This document shows positions 1-6,112 of a stretch of DNA of 9,382 nucleotides, in pieces. Within the stretch, counting starts at the first letter, position 1. Each line of letters begins with the position of its first letter. Source of the DNA: Methanobacterium sp. Its GTDB lineage: Archaea; Methanobacteriota; Methanobacteria; Methanobacteriales; Methanobacteriaceae. The stretch covers positions 1-9,382 of the forward strand of contig JAJFTX010000170.1 of assembly GCA_021372715.1 (NCBI GenBank), read 5' to 3'. The notes below the pieces were generated by a model. The model did no database searches, had not been told where the DNA came from, and worked only from the letters and a program-made list of their open reading frames with translations. The position numbers were made by a program, and so were the translations under genes.

Positions 1-203
1 ATTTAATTGAACATGTTGAGGGGTTGTTGATTATCATGACCCAGCAGGATAAAAAGGGAAATGATAAGGAAGTTTATGCGTTTAATCGTGACGGAGATTT
101 CACCATCCATACCAGGAAAATAAATATGAAAAAGTACAAACGCAAAAAGAAACATGATGTTAAATCAGAGCTGGATAACACCCGATTAGATATGATACAA
201 TAA
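1..203 (+). CDS. 3' end of an unrecognised gene (C-terminal 66 residues)
   Basis: Reading from base 3, an open frame runs 66 codons to a TAA at 201-203, so the gene begins upstream of the window. The visible part starts with a short hydrophobic stretch (LIEHVEGLLIIM), which fits a beta strand or buried helix. It continues as a polar segment and then a very basic patch (KINMKKYKRKKKH) about 45 residues in. The basic patch would suit contact with nucleic acid or an acidic partner, but that is inference. I do not recognise the family. The frame is convincing because it is open to the window edge, and the next gene begins 58 bases later behind its own TATA-like sequence and ribosome binding site. 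Confidence 0.6.
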   Translation, partial: LIEHVEGLLIIMTQQDKKGNDKEVYAFNRDGDFTIHTRKINMKKYKRKKKHDVKSELDNTRLDMIQ

Positions 204-227
204 TCCAGACCAAATAATTACAGTATG

Positions 228-257
228 TTATAAATAAGGTAAATGGTTAAGTGGGGA
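228..257 (+). promoter_or_regulatory. TATA-like box and ribosome binding site of the coiled-coil gene
   Basis: TTATAAAT at 228-235 is a reasonable archaeal TATA box, and GTGGGGAT just before the ATG at 262 is a purine-rich ribosome binding site. The box is only about 30 bases from the start codon, so the leader would be very short and may not include the whole binding site. A more upstream box (AAATAATTA, about 211-219) would leave it intact. Confidence 0.35.
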
Positions 258-261
258 TAAA

Positions 262-645
262 ATGGGGAATCAAATTAAATTTTCATCGGAATCAAGAGAA
301 AAACCATCCTCTGGTGAGAATACCGCACAGGAAATGGAGAATATCCAGTTAAAAAACACTAATCGTAAGTTAATATCTAAATTAGACCAACAAAAACAAT
401 TGAATAAGAAGTTGAAAATGGAATTAAAATCACTTCAAAGTAAACAGGAATCAATAGATATTAATAAGCAGAAGAAGGATATTCAGTCTCTTAAAAATAA
501 AAATGATAATTTGGAAAAATTACTGTTACAGTCTCAAAAGGAAATAAAGAACCTCAAAAATGAAATAAAAAAACTTAAAAACGAAACTATTCCCAATTCA
601 AAAAGCAGCAGTCCCTGGGATAAATTAAAAAAATTAAGAAGTTAA
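262..645 (+). CDS. Small lysine-rich coiled-coil protein, function unknown
   Basis: This 127-aa protein has a polar, probably disordered N-terminus (residues 1-25). An almost uninterrupted coiled-coil stretch follows (about 25-108), dominated by K, L, N, Q and E with leucines at heptad-like spacing. A short tail ends in WDKLKKLRS. There is no signal peptide, membrane helix or cysteine motif. The ATG at 262 is preceded by a GTGGGG binding site at a normal distance, and no in-frame alternative is better supported. Coiled coils of this composition are common and carry little functional information; a scaffolding or oligomerising role is only inference. The gene converges on the 131-aa gene with 13 bases between the stop codons. 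It does not belong to any family I can name. Confidence 0.7.
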   Translation: MGNQIKFSSESREKPSSGENTAQEMENIQLKNTNRKLISKLDQQKQLNKKLKMELKSLQSKQESIDINKQKKDIQSLKNKNDNLEKLLLQSQKEIKNLKNEIKKLKNETIPNSKSSSPWDKLKKLRS

Positions 646-660
646 AATAAATAATTTTTT
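627..660. terminator. Overlapping U-tract terminators of two convergent genes
   Basis: T6 at 655-660 lies 10 bases after the plus-strand stop codon and overlaps the stop codon of the convergent gene. A7 at 627-633 reads as T7 on the minus strand, inside the end of the coiled-coil gene. Archaeal termination relies mainly on U-tracts, so the convergent pair may share this short bidirectional zone. No clear hairpin is seen. Confidence 0.4.
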
Positions 661-1054
661 ATTTCAGTTCATTGATGTTCACAGAACCAGATATCTCTAG
701 GGAATATCCGTTTTCAAAGGCCATGGTCAGTTGAGTTTCCATTAGTATGTCATCTTGCCAGGCCAGATATTCCAGGAATTTATTTCCCTTCAGTTTCCCT
801 AGTCCTATGGATTTAAATTTACCGTTCTTCTCGGTTTTTCCTATTTTTATATTATTTGCTTTTATGCTTAAGCTGTAGGTTTCTTCTAAATCAAGGTTAT
901 CGGTATCTTCAAAGACTAAAATTATCTCCTGTAAATTACTGGTTTTTTTAGGGCGTTTTTTCTTAGTTTCAATTAAAATCTCTCCCCTTCCTTTTTCCAG
1001 CTCTTTCCAGGTATCCTCCAACCATTCTTCACCTAATTCCAGGTCATCCATCAT
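659..1054 (-). CDS. Acidic 131-aa protein of unknown function
   Basis: The first 24 residues are acidic and probably helical (MMDDLELGEEWLEDTWKELE). A short basic linker follows (KKKRPKKTSN, about 32-41). From about residue 42 the sequence alternates hydrophobic and polar residues like a beta-rich domain (IILVFEDTDN, YSLSIKANNIKIGK, YSLEISGSVNI). No cysteines, signal peptide or membrane helices are visible, so it is likely a soluble cytoplasmic protein. The start is well supported: AAGGTGAT, close to a perfect match to the archaeal anti-Shine-Dalgarno, ends five bases before the first of two consecutive ATGs. A TATA-like element lies about 40 bases upstream. I do not recognise the family; it could be a lineage-restricted methanogen protein. 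Confidence 0.7.
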   Translation of the reverse strand: MMDDLELGEEWLEDTWKELEKGRGEILIETKKKRPKKTSNLQEIILVFEDTDNLDLEETYSLSIKANNIKIGKTEKNGKFKSIGLGKLKGNKFLEYLAWQDDILMETQLTMAFENGYSLEISGSVNINELK

Positions 1055-1057
1055 ATA

Positions 1058-1102
1058 CCATCACCTTTTAGAGTACTAGACTTCCTAAAATAATATATTA
1101 AA
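1058..1102 (-). promoter_or_regulatory. Promoter and strong Shine-Dalgarno of the 131-aa gene
   Basis: On the minus strand TTTAATATATTA (1102-1091) is a TATA-like box. A start site 25-27 bases downstream would give a leader of about 16 bases carrying AAGGTGAT (1067-1060), the strongest ribosome binding site in the window. Confidence 0.5.
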
Positions 1103-1165
1103 GCTTTTTTAACATTTTAATACTGATGATTAATATATTTTATCCTGATTAAATTTGTATATAGA

Positions 1166-1717
1166 TTAAATCATTGAAAATTTTAATATCATCTTACGAG
1201 AAAACATACCAACAAATCCTCCGACCATGCTGAAAACAGCTGGTATTAATAAATAAACAACACATAACGCTGCGAAAAATGCTATATTATCTGCCATTAC
1301 AGGGTTTGTAAAGTAGTTTGTTATGAAGTAGTAAAAATACAGGATCACCACCAATCCAGAGATAAGGGCAGCGTAAAAGCCGTTTGAAATACCTGATCTG
1401 ATATTTCCACCAGCTAAGAGTGCACCTATCAAACCACCGGCTACCCATATTAAAAATGCTATGGTGTTGTTATATAATACAAAATTAGGTGAATAGGGAT
1501 CTGCTGAGAAAATATAGTATGATGAAAGCATAATTATTGCGCCGATTAATATACCAGCTAGTCTTCTGAAATTGAATTTATCTATGAAAGTTTTATCTTC
1601 AATATCTTCCACATAATTCAAATATCCCCCACATCTACATCTGTCAAAATCGTCTGGATTTTCACCCTCCTCCAGTTGATAATATCCATCACACCTTTCA
1701 CAGATCAAATAACCCAT
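1166..1717 (-). CDS. Zinc-ribbon membrane protein with four TM segments
   Basis: The 183-aa protein begins with a compact zinc ribbon: Cys6-x2-Cys9 and Cys27-x-Cys29, followed by Gly-Gly. About four hydrophobic segments follow (roughly 53-70, 85-103, 112-134 and 143-172), rich in glycine and alanine, with small-residue motifs such as GGLIGALLAGG and VGGFVGMF. The layout suggests a cytoplasmic metal-binding head on a small membrane bundle. The helical part resembles the small glycine-rich membrane proteins of archaea often filed under DUF families, but I cannot assign one. The ribbon closely matches the N-terminus of the RQC-like protein at 8084, suggesting a reused module. The ATG at 1717 has a weak AGTGA binding site four bases upstream. 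Function is unknown; sensing or protein contact at the membrane is inference. Confidence 0.75.
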   Translation of the reverse strand: MGYLICERCDGYYQLEEGENPDDFDRCRCGGYLNYVEDIEDKTFIDKFNFRRLAGILIGAIIMLSSYYIFSADPYSPNFVLYNNTIAFLIWVAGGLIGALLAGGNIRSGISNGFYAALISGLVVILYFYYFITNYFTNPVMADNIAFFAALCVVYLLIPAVFSMVGGFVGMFSRKMILKFSMI

Positions 1718-1721
1718 AAAA

Positions 1722-1756
1722 TCACTGTATACAAATTAGTTACAATAGTATTTAAG
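1722..1756 (-). promoter_or_regulatory. Possible promoter of the zinc-ribbon membrane gene
   Basis: CTTAAATAC on the minus strand (1756-1748) is a weak TATA-like element about 35 bases before the start codon. A start site near 1727 would leave a very short leader containing AGTGA (1726-1722). The surrounding 170-bp gap is AT-rich, so chance matches are expected. Confidence 0.3.
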
Positions 1757-1835
1757 AAGTTTTAATATTTATTCTTTAATATCATCACAATAAAATCTTA
1801 TATCACTCATTTTATAACCATGAATAAATTAGATA

Positions 1836-1883
1836 TAAAAAAATAAAATTCTGGGCTTTAGTTAAGAAATATTTAAAAAAAAT
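1836..1883 (-). terminator. Double U-tract terminator of minD
   Basis: On the minus strand the minD stop codon is followed after four bases by T8 (1882-1875), and about 30 bases later by T7 (1843-1837). Two successive U-tracts without a strong hairpin are the usual archaeal termination signal. Confidence 0.5.
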
Positions 1884-1886
1884 AGA

Positions 1887-2696
1887 TTAGTACCCTTTTA
1901 TCTTCTTGGCTTTAAAGGGTATATTTCCCAGGATCCCGTCGATGAATTTGGATATGAAACTTTCCTTAGGTACATCTGGTTGATAATATTCCTTATCCAC
2001 CAGATATGCTGCTAATTCCATGAAAATATTGGATGTTGGAGATTCAGGTTCTTCTACAGTGAATGGCGTTCCATATGCAAAGAAACTGATTAATTCATCA
2101 TCTTCAGGTATTATGGTAATTATGGGTACTTCTAATATGGATTCTATCTCATCTGGTGTTAAAAATTCCTCATAATACTGATTTCGATTAACCACCACTC
2201 CTAATATGTCTATATCCATTCTCTCAGCGATGAGTTTTGTCTTCAGGGTATCGGTAATAGAGGTAACTTCTGGGGTGGTTACCAGGATCATCTCATCAGC
2301 AGGCGACATAGCAGCCAGAGCATCTCGTTCTAAACCGGCTGGAGAATCTATGATAATTATATCCACATTACCTATGAGATCTTCAAAAACCTGTTCCATC
2401 CTGCTTCTTTTAACTTTTTTAAGATTGGGTAACGATAGACCCGCAGGCACTATCTGAACCCCTCCTGGACCTTCATATACAGCATTATAGATATTATCCT
2501 TCCCAGATAAAACATCCTGCAGGGTAGCTTTTTTCCCTTCTAATCCTACAATAAGTTCCAGATTAGCCATTTTTATATCCATATCCATGATTAAAACATC
2601 TTCTTCCAGTAAGGATAGTGCTATGCCTAGATTTGCGGCTACTGTTGTCTTTCCTACTCCTCCTTTTCCAGAAGCTATGGCAATTACTCTTGTCAT
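1887..2696 (-). CDS. minD: MinD-type P-loop ATPase
   Basis: MinD/ParA-family ATPase of the cell-division-site and polar-positioning class; it dimerises on ATP and binds the membrane. The 269-aa length is normal. The deviant Walker A (GKGGVGKT, residues 10-17) has the signature lysine that marks the family. The switch I region reads DMDIKMANLELIVGL (38-52) and the Walker B region VDIIIIDSPAGL (111-122). The last 25 residues (from about ESFISKFIDGIL to KAKKIKGY) have hydrophobic faces and a basic end, like the amphipathic membrane-targeting helix of MinD. No minC or minE is adjacent, as is usual in archaea, where MinD-like proteins act without the bacterial oscillator. The exact cargo is unknown. 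The ATG at 2696 has GGTG five bases upstream and a TATA box further up. Confidence 0.93.
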   Translation of the reverse strand: MTRVIAIASGKGGVGKTTVAANLGIALSLLEEDVLIMDMDIKMANLELIVGLEGKKATLQDVLSGKDNIYNAVYEGPGGVQIVPAGLSLPNLKKVKRSRMEQVFEDLIGNVDIIIIDSPAGLERDALAAMSPADEMILVTTPEVTSITDTLKTKLIAERMDIDILGVVVNRNQYYEEFLTPDEIESILEVPIITIIPEDDELISFFAYGTPFTVEEPESPTSNIFMELAAYLVDKEYYQPDVPKESFISKFIDGILGNIPFKAKKIKGY

Positions 2697-2701
2697 GGGG
2701 A

Positions 2702-2740
2702 CACCAAAATAATTTTTTTAAAATCTTTTAATTTTTATAT
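2702..2740 (-). promoter_or_regulatory. minD promoter and ribosome binding site
   Basis: ATATAAAAAT on the minus strand (2740-2731) is a good TATA box. Its predicted start site near 2710 leaves a short leader holding TTGGTG (2707-2702), five bases before the ATG. Confidence 0.5.
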
Positions 2741-2969
2741 TCAAATTTTAGATAACTATCAAAGATTTTTTATTTCACATTAAAATAAAAATATCAAAAT
2801 TTTTTGTGACTCCAGTCCCCAATGATGAGATCATCCCATATTAATGACAGATCAGAGTATCATGGCAAAATAGAATAATTAACAGATAATTAAAACTTTT
2901 CAATTAATAAAAAAATTCAAACATACAAAATATATCCCTGAACAGAAATAATTAAAACCATAAAACCAT
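2741..2969. other. AT-rich intergenic stretch without a gene
   Basis: This lies upstream of the minD promoter and beyond the hisG terminator and repeat array. I see no open frame of useful length on either strand and no RNA gene. A weak dyad GATGA-ga-TCATC occurs at 2824-2835. With the neighbouring repeat array it makes the minD-hisG gap 524 bases, unusually long for this window. Confidence 0.5.
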
Positions 2970-3123
2970 CAATCACTGCAATGAGATATATAAAATCAAC
3001 AACCACTAACAAAATATGCCTATAAAAAACAACCCCCCACTAAAATATGGTATAAAAAAAACAAAAACCCACAAATAAAATGAACTATAAAAAAAACAAC
3101 CAATGACAAATACCTTATAAAAA
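2970..3123. repeat. Degenerate tandem repeat, five units of 27-35 bp carrying TATAAA
   Basis: Five imperfect units begin near 2970, 3000, 3030, 3062 and 3097. Each starts CAA(C/T)C or CAAAA, passes through an A/C-rich middle often containing ACAAA or TAAAATA, and ends in TATAAA followed by an A-run. The TATAAA hexamers lie at 2989, 3021, 3051, 3086 and 3116, giving spacings of 32, 30, 35 and 30 bases, close to three helical turns. There are almost no G residues on the plus strand here, so strand composition is strongly skewed. Read on the minus strand, the units become repeated U-tracts downstream of hisG. Units are too divergent for a CRISPR, and spacer-like unique segments are absent. Confidence 0.55.
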
Positions 3124-3160
3124 CATAGATCAATTAGACTCGAACTCTATATTCATCCAC

Positions 3161-3203
3161 TAAAAAAAACTAGAAAGGAATATATTCAATTAAATATTCC
3201 TTT
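3161..3203 (-). terminator. Hairpin plus U8 terminator of hisG
   Basis: Downstream of the hisG stop codon (3221-3223) the minus strand carries a perfect 10-bp inverted repeat, AAAGGAATAT (3203-3194) with ATATTCCTTT (3183-3174), around a 10-base loop. CTAG and then T8 (3169-3162) follow. This has the layout of a bacterial intrinsic terminator, although the stem is AT-rich. The terminators of neighbouring genes are plain U-tracts. Confidence 0.7.
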
Positions 3204-3220
3204 GACAGATCCAATAGCTC

Positions 3221-4210
3221 TTATTTAACATACTGTTTAACATTTTCTCGGATAATAGCAGAAGCACCTAATTTTTTAATTCCTTTAAGCATTTCTGGAA
3301 ATTTAGTCTTGGGAATTAAAACATTAACCTGGGAGAAGTTTCTTCCCTGGGCTATGGTAGGTTCATCTGAACAGAAACCTCCTTTCTGAAGAAATTCCTT
3401 AACCTCCTGAGCAGCTTCATTGGCTATGTTGAATTTCACATCAAAATACTTCCGGGCCTTAACCGCACCAAATAACTGTTCATAAATCATCTCAGCCTTA
3501 TCCATCTTTTCGCCTGTACAACTGGGACCAGCATATAATCCTGCGCTTGAATCCATGATGGTCTCCAGGGTTTTTAGCCCTGCCTTTCTCAGACTGCTTC
3601 CGGTCTGAGTATTATCCACAATCAGATCAGCTCCCTTGGCTATGTACACTTCAGTTGCTCCGTCTGAGTTGATTATCTGAACTTTTTTATTATCTCCATT
3701 GGTCAGTCCTCTGATCTGGATTAATGGAATACTATCCGGGAATACTTCCTGATATCCGGGGTTGGCTATGATAAGTTCTCGGGTCAGGTTAGGATACTCA
3801 GTGAAACATAAAATAGGAGTTTTCCTATCTTTATTCGCCTGGAAAAATTCGGTTAAAGATTCGTATGGTGCACTGTTTGGTATGGCTACCACTAGTCGGG
3901 TTTGACCATAATCCAGATCACCTATCTTGATGATGGATTCTTCCTGATTACCCACAGATTCTTCGCTGACCCAGTCCTCTCCAATAATAGCTATATCAAC
4001 CATTTCACGATTAAGTTCTACCGGAGCGCTTTGGGGTCTGGTTAGATATGCTTTAATCTCTGGATCATTAACTACATTAATCTCATAATCTTCCTTACCA
4101 GGTTCGTATCCTTTAACTTCATAACCTGCATCTACTAATAATTTGTAAGTATTTCCTCTATTAACATTATTTAAACTCCCCTTTGGGAGACCTAATACTA
4201 TTTTTTCCAT
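3221..4210 (-). CDS. hisG: ATP phosphoribosyltransferase, long form with HisG_C domain
   Basis: Catalyses the first step of histidine synthesis, joining ATP and PRPP to give phosphoribosyl-ATP. Recognisable parts are the N-terminal GLPKGSL (7-13), RPQ followed by VDIAIIGEDWV (58-81), the PRPP-binding region DGATE...GADLIVDNTQTGSSLRKAGL (183-212), and a C-terminal ACT-like HisG_C domain (about 255-329, with NIANEA, EPTIAQ and KLGASAII), which marks the long, HisZ-independent, allosterically inhibited form. At 329 aa it is longer than typical long-form enzymes of roughly 280-300 aa. Its core is divergent: APVELNRE replaces the usual DIPxYV segment. No other his genes are adjacent, as is common in methanogens. 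The ATG at 4210 lacks a Shine-Dalgarno, and a good TATA box places the start site near the ATG, so the message is probably leaderless. A paralogue with altered substrate cannot be excluded. Confidence 0.88.
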   Translation of the reverse strand: MEKIVLGLPKGSLNNVNRGNTYKLLVDAGYEVKGYEPGKEDYEINVVNDPEIKAYLTRPQSAPVELNREMVDIAIIGEDWVSEESVGNQEESIIKIGDLDYGQTRLVVAIPNSAPYESLTEFFQANKDRKTPILCFTEYPNLTRELIIANPGYQEVFPDSIPLIQIRGLTNGDNKKVQIINSDGATEVYIAKGADLIVDNTQTGSSLRKAGLKTLETIMDSSAGLYAGPSCTGEKMDKAEMIYEQLFGAVKARKYFDVKFNIANEAAQEVKEFLQKGGFCSDEPTIAQGRNFSQVNVLIPKTKFPEMLKGIKKLGASAIIRENVKQYVK

Positions 4211-4230
4211 ATATTAAAGCAAATGAAAAT

Positions 4231-4246
4231 GTGATATAAATTTTTC
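4231..4246 (-). promoter_or_regulatory. hisG promoter (BRE-like purines and TATA box)
   Basis: On the minus strand an A-rich element resembling a BRE is followed by TTTATATCAC (4240-4231). The TATA centre lies about 27 bases before the hisG ATG, which predicts transcription beginning at or next to the start codon. The absence of any GGTGA-like motif in the 20 bases before the ATG fits a leaderless message. Confidence 0.6.
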
Positions 4247-4328
4247 TATTACACAAAAGAGAAAACAGGGTAACAGGTTTTTAATATATGATTTATTTGA
4301 AAACATGAAATTATTTCAATAAAACTAA

Positions 4329-5750
4329 TCATCCAAAAGATCGTCTGAAACCACTGAAAACATCCTTAATAGACTGTAATAAAGGATGTTTAACTTGGGG
4401 AGTTGTTTTCATGCTCTCCAATCGTTCCACGCGAAAATAGATAGGTGGATGGGTGTCGAAGGATAACCAGCCCGGGAAGCGCACCTTTGATACTCTTTCC
4501 ATCTGCAAGCGGGTATAACCAATTTTTCTAAGTGCATCGGCCAGGATTTCTGGTTGTCCTATTTTCATAGCTGAGAGAAGGTCTGCTCTGGTTTCGAAGA
4601 ACTTGGCTATGAAGAATATGGCAGCGAATACCACTATAATGTAGATTATTGGATTTATAATGACGAGAGGATAGAACAGGGTGAATCTAAGTATGAATTC
4701 TCCAGAGATTATGGAGAACAGGATCAAGGGATCTCTTCCCTGCAGATGTCCCATTTCATGTCCCAGTACACTGAGTATCTCATCTTCCTCTAATTGTACC
4801 AGTAATCCAGTGGTTATTAGTACTAGTCCTCTTTTGGGACTGGGTCCAGTGGCTGCGGCATTGGGGATCATGGTGTTGGAGATGACTATTTTAGGTACCG
4901 GAAGGTCGAATGCCTTACTTGCTCTTATAACTATATCATAAACATCGATTACCTTCTCCAGTCTGCTTTGTGGGTTGCACTGGAAGCCGTAGCTTTCCAT
5001 GATCTCTTCTCCTAACTGGCAGGTGGGTTGTTTTCCTACTGCTAGTGTTTTATTGTAGATTTTCTGTTTCATCTGGGTGACGGTGTTCTTTCCAAACTTC
5101 TTCTGGAACTCCTGGAATTCATTAATTGGTAGTTGATATTCTAGGATATGCACCCGAGGATTCTGGGAGGTGATCCTCCATTTATTCTGGATGAGATAAA
5201 TCTTATCTGAGAAAAGTACTATTATGAGTTGGAATATTATCACAGCAGCAATGGCGAATACTATATCCAGTAAAATGAATATAGTGATGTTAATCATGAA
5301 GAAAATAACGTATAAGAGTATAAGGTTACTGCTGAATAATCTATCTGAGAATTTTCCTCTTGCAGTTGGTGCCTGTTCTGGTATGACTTCTTCACCTTCT
5401 ATCCAGGCGAAAAATAATGTCGAATGACGTATATTATCCTCAAAGAGCTGTACTAGAAAGAATATGTCTTCTTTTATTACTGTTATGAAATCTGATGATA
5501 CGTTGTCTTCCGGTCTGAGTATCAGCTTAAGGGGATCGGTTGGTATTATCTCTGCATCGACAATTCCGGTGTTACTTGGTTCCTGTGCTTTGAAGATTAG
5601 TTTATAATTTTCTTCATTTCCTCTGATAAAAATACTGGTGAATATTTCTCTTTTGGGGAGCAGATAGTTTTCGTTGATAAAATCCAATATCTCCCTTCTG
5701 TGGGATGGAGCTATCTCCAAGTCCACGGTGTAGATCTTCTCTTCTAACAT
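4329..5750 (-). CDS. M48-family membrane zinc metalloprotease (HtpX/Ste24-like)
   Basis: Integral membrane zinc protease related to HtpX and Ste24, which cleave membrane or misfolded proteins. HEMGH at 331-335 supplies the two zinc histidines and the catalytic glutamate, and ETRAD (386-390) the third zinc ligand. The conserved SFDTHPP and ERL elements (430-444) follow. Two TM helices at about 141-161 and 164-183 precede the peptidase domain, with two more around 341-360 and 366-383. NTMIPNAAATGP (292-303) matches the substrate-groove strand typical of M48. Residues 1-135 form an extra soluble N-terminal domain absent from HtpX, of unknown role, and make the protein (473 aa) much longer than HtpX at about 290. 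The ATG at 5750 has no clear Shine-Dalgarno, and the nearby TATA-like sequence is only 15 bases upstream, so the start is uncertain; GTG at 5726 is an alternative. Confidence 0.85.
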   Translation of the reverse strand: MLEEKIYTVDLEIAPSHRREILDFINENYLLPKREIFTSIFIRGNEENYKLIFKAQEPSNTGIVDAEIIPTDPLKLILRPEDNVSSDFITVIKEDIFFLVQLFEDNIRHSTLFFAWIEGEEVIPEQAPTARGKFSDRLFSSNLILLYVIFFMINITIFILLDIVFAIAAVIIFQLIIVLFSDKIYLIQNKWRITSQNPRVHILEYQLPINEFQEFQKKFGKNTVTQMKQKIYNKTLAVGKQPTCQLGEEIMESYGFQCNPQSRLEKVIDVYDIVIRASKAFDLPVPKIVISNTMIPNAAATGPSPKRGLVLITTGLLVQLEEDEILSVLGHEMGHLQGRDPLILFSIISGEFILRFTLFYPLVIINPIIYIIVVFAAIFFIAKFFETRADLLSAMKIGQPEILADALRKIGYTRLQMERVSKVRFPGWLSFDTHPPIYFRVERLESMKTTPQVKHPLLQSIKDVFSGFRRSFG

Positions 5751-5756
5751 TTATGT

Positions 5757-5771
5757 CCATTTATATATTTT
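5757..5771. promoter_or_regulatory. TATA-like sequence between the protease gene and the broken gene
   Basis: ATTTATATATTTTA is a nearly symmetrical TATA-like stretch in the 30-base gap between divergent starts at 5750 and 5781. It is closer to both start codons (about 15-17 bases) than a functional archaeal TATA box should be, so either a start codon is misplaced or the element serves neither gene. An alternative minus-strand box, ATTTTTATCAC, lies around 5799-5789. Confidence 0.25.
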
Positions 5772-5849
5772 ATTTCAACAATGAGTGATAAAAATGAATA
5801 TAATTATGACCTTAATCGTGGTTTTCTAACAGTATTTTTAGGTCCACAT

Positions 5850-5870
5850 TTAGATTGAGTAACAATCTAA
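5850..5870. repeat. Perfect 8-bp inverted repeat containing both stop codons
   Basis: TTAGATTG (5850-5857) and CAATCTAA (5863-5870) flank a five-base loop AGTAA. Both premature in-frame stops of the broken gene, TGA at 5856 and TAA at 5868, fall within it. Confidence 0.55.
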
Positions 5871-6082
5871 TGGAACTATTTTAAGCCTAATCTATTAATT
5901 GGTATGGGATTAATTATCGGTTTTGTATTATTCGTAGTTGTGGTTTATCTGTTATGTTAGCTTATTGCTCAATTGGACAATTAACAGCTGCAAATGCCAA
6001 ATCAATCTACAAGTACTGCATCATCCATATCTCATTCTGGTTTAATATCATCTACGGAATGATAGGATGCGATGGAGATGGA

Positions 6083-6091
6083 TTTTTTTTT
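6083..6091 (+). terminator. T9 tract, possible terminator of the broken gene
   Basis: Nine consecutive T residues lie 22 bases before the stop codon of the convergent gene at 6113. As an archaeal U-tract it fits the end of a plus-strand transcript through 5781-6090. It supports the idea that this region is or was transcribed. Its homopolymer nature also makes it prone to indels. Confidence 0.4.
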
Positions 6092-6112
6092 AGTTTTATA
6101 TCCTGTTTTATT

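Larger units (their letters stand above)
5781..6093 (+). pseudogene. Probable broken gene for a small membrane protein
   Basis: No single frame is open, but three consecutive pieces read like one small membrane protein. From the ATG at 5781, 25 codons give MSDKNEYNYDLNRGFLTVFLGP and a few more residues before TGA (5856). The same frame continues past a TAA (5868) as WNYFKPNLLIGMGLIIGF and a hydrophobic helix, to TAG (5958). The next frame (from about 5945) then gives SIGQLTAANAKSIYKYCII, a second hydrophobic stretch, and an acidic GCDGDG end. Both stops lie in a 21-base inverted repeat (5850-5870), which looks like an insertion; one frameshift near 5945-5960 explains the rest. T9 at 6083-6091 would end the transcript. 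The original protein would be about 95-100 aa with two or three TM helices. It may instead be noncoding sequence, since the evidence is only that the fragments join well. Confidence 0.4.

Noticed and set aside
2206..2457. 83-aa plus-strand open frame
   Set aside because: Lies wholly inside minD in antisense, with low-complexity serine/isoleucine composition and no ribosome binding site.
2970..3123. CRISPR array
   Set aside because: Units are degenerate, of uneven length (27-35 bp) and contiguous, with no unique spacers and no cas genes nearby.
3124..3160. tRNA-like GACTCGAACTC segment
   Set aside because: No acceptor stem, anticodon arm or proper T-arm can be drawn around it; it is a short chance resemblance.
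4681..4941. 86-aa plus-strand open frame
   Set aside because: Antisense shadow of the M48 peptidase core; no family features.
5224..5427. 67-aa plus-strand open frame
   Set aside because: Antisense to the TM segments of the M48 protein; no independent support.
5904..5960. 18-residue hydrophobic micro-ORF
   Set aside because: Same frame as the first piece of the broken gene and lacks a ribosome binding site, so more likely a fragment than a separate small protein.
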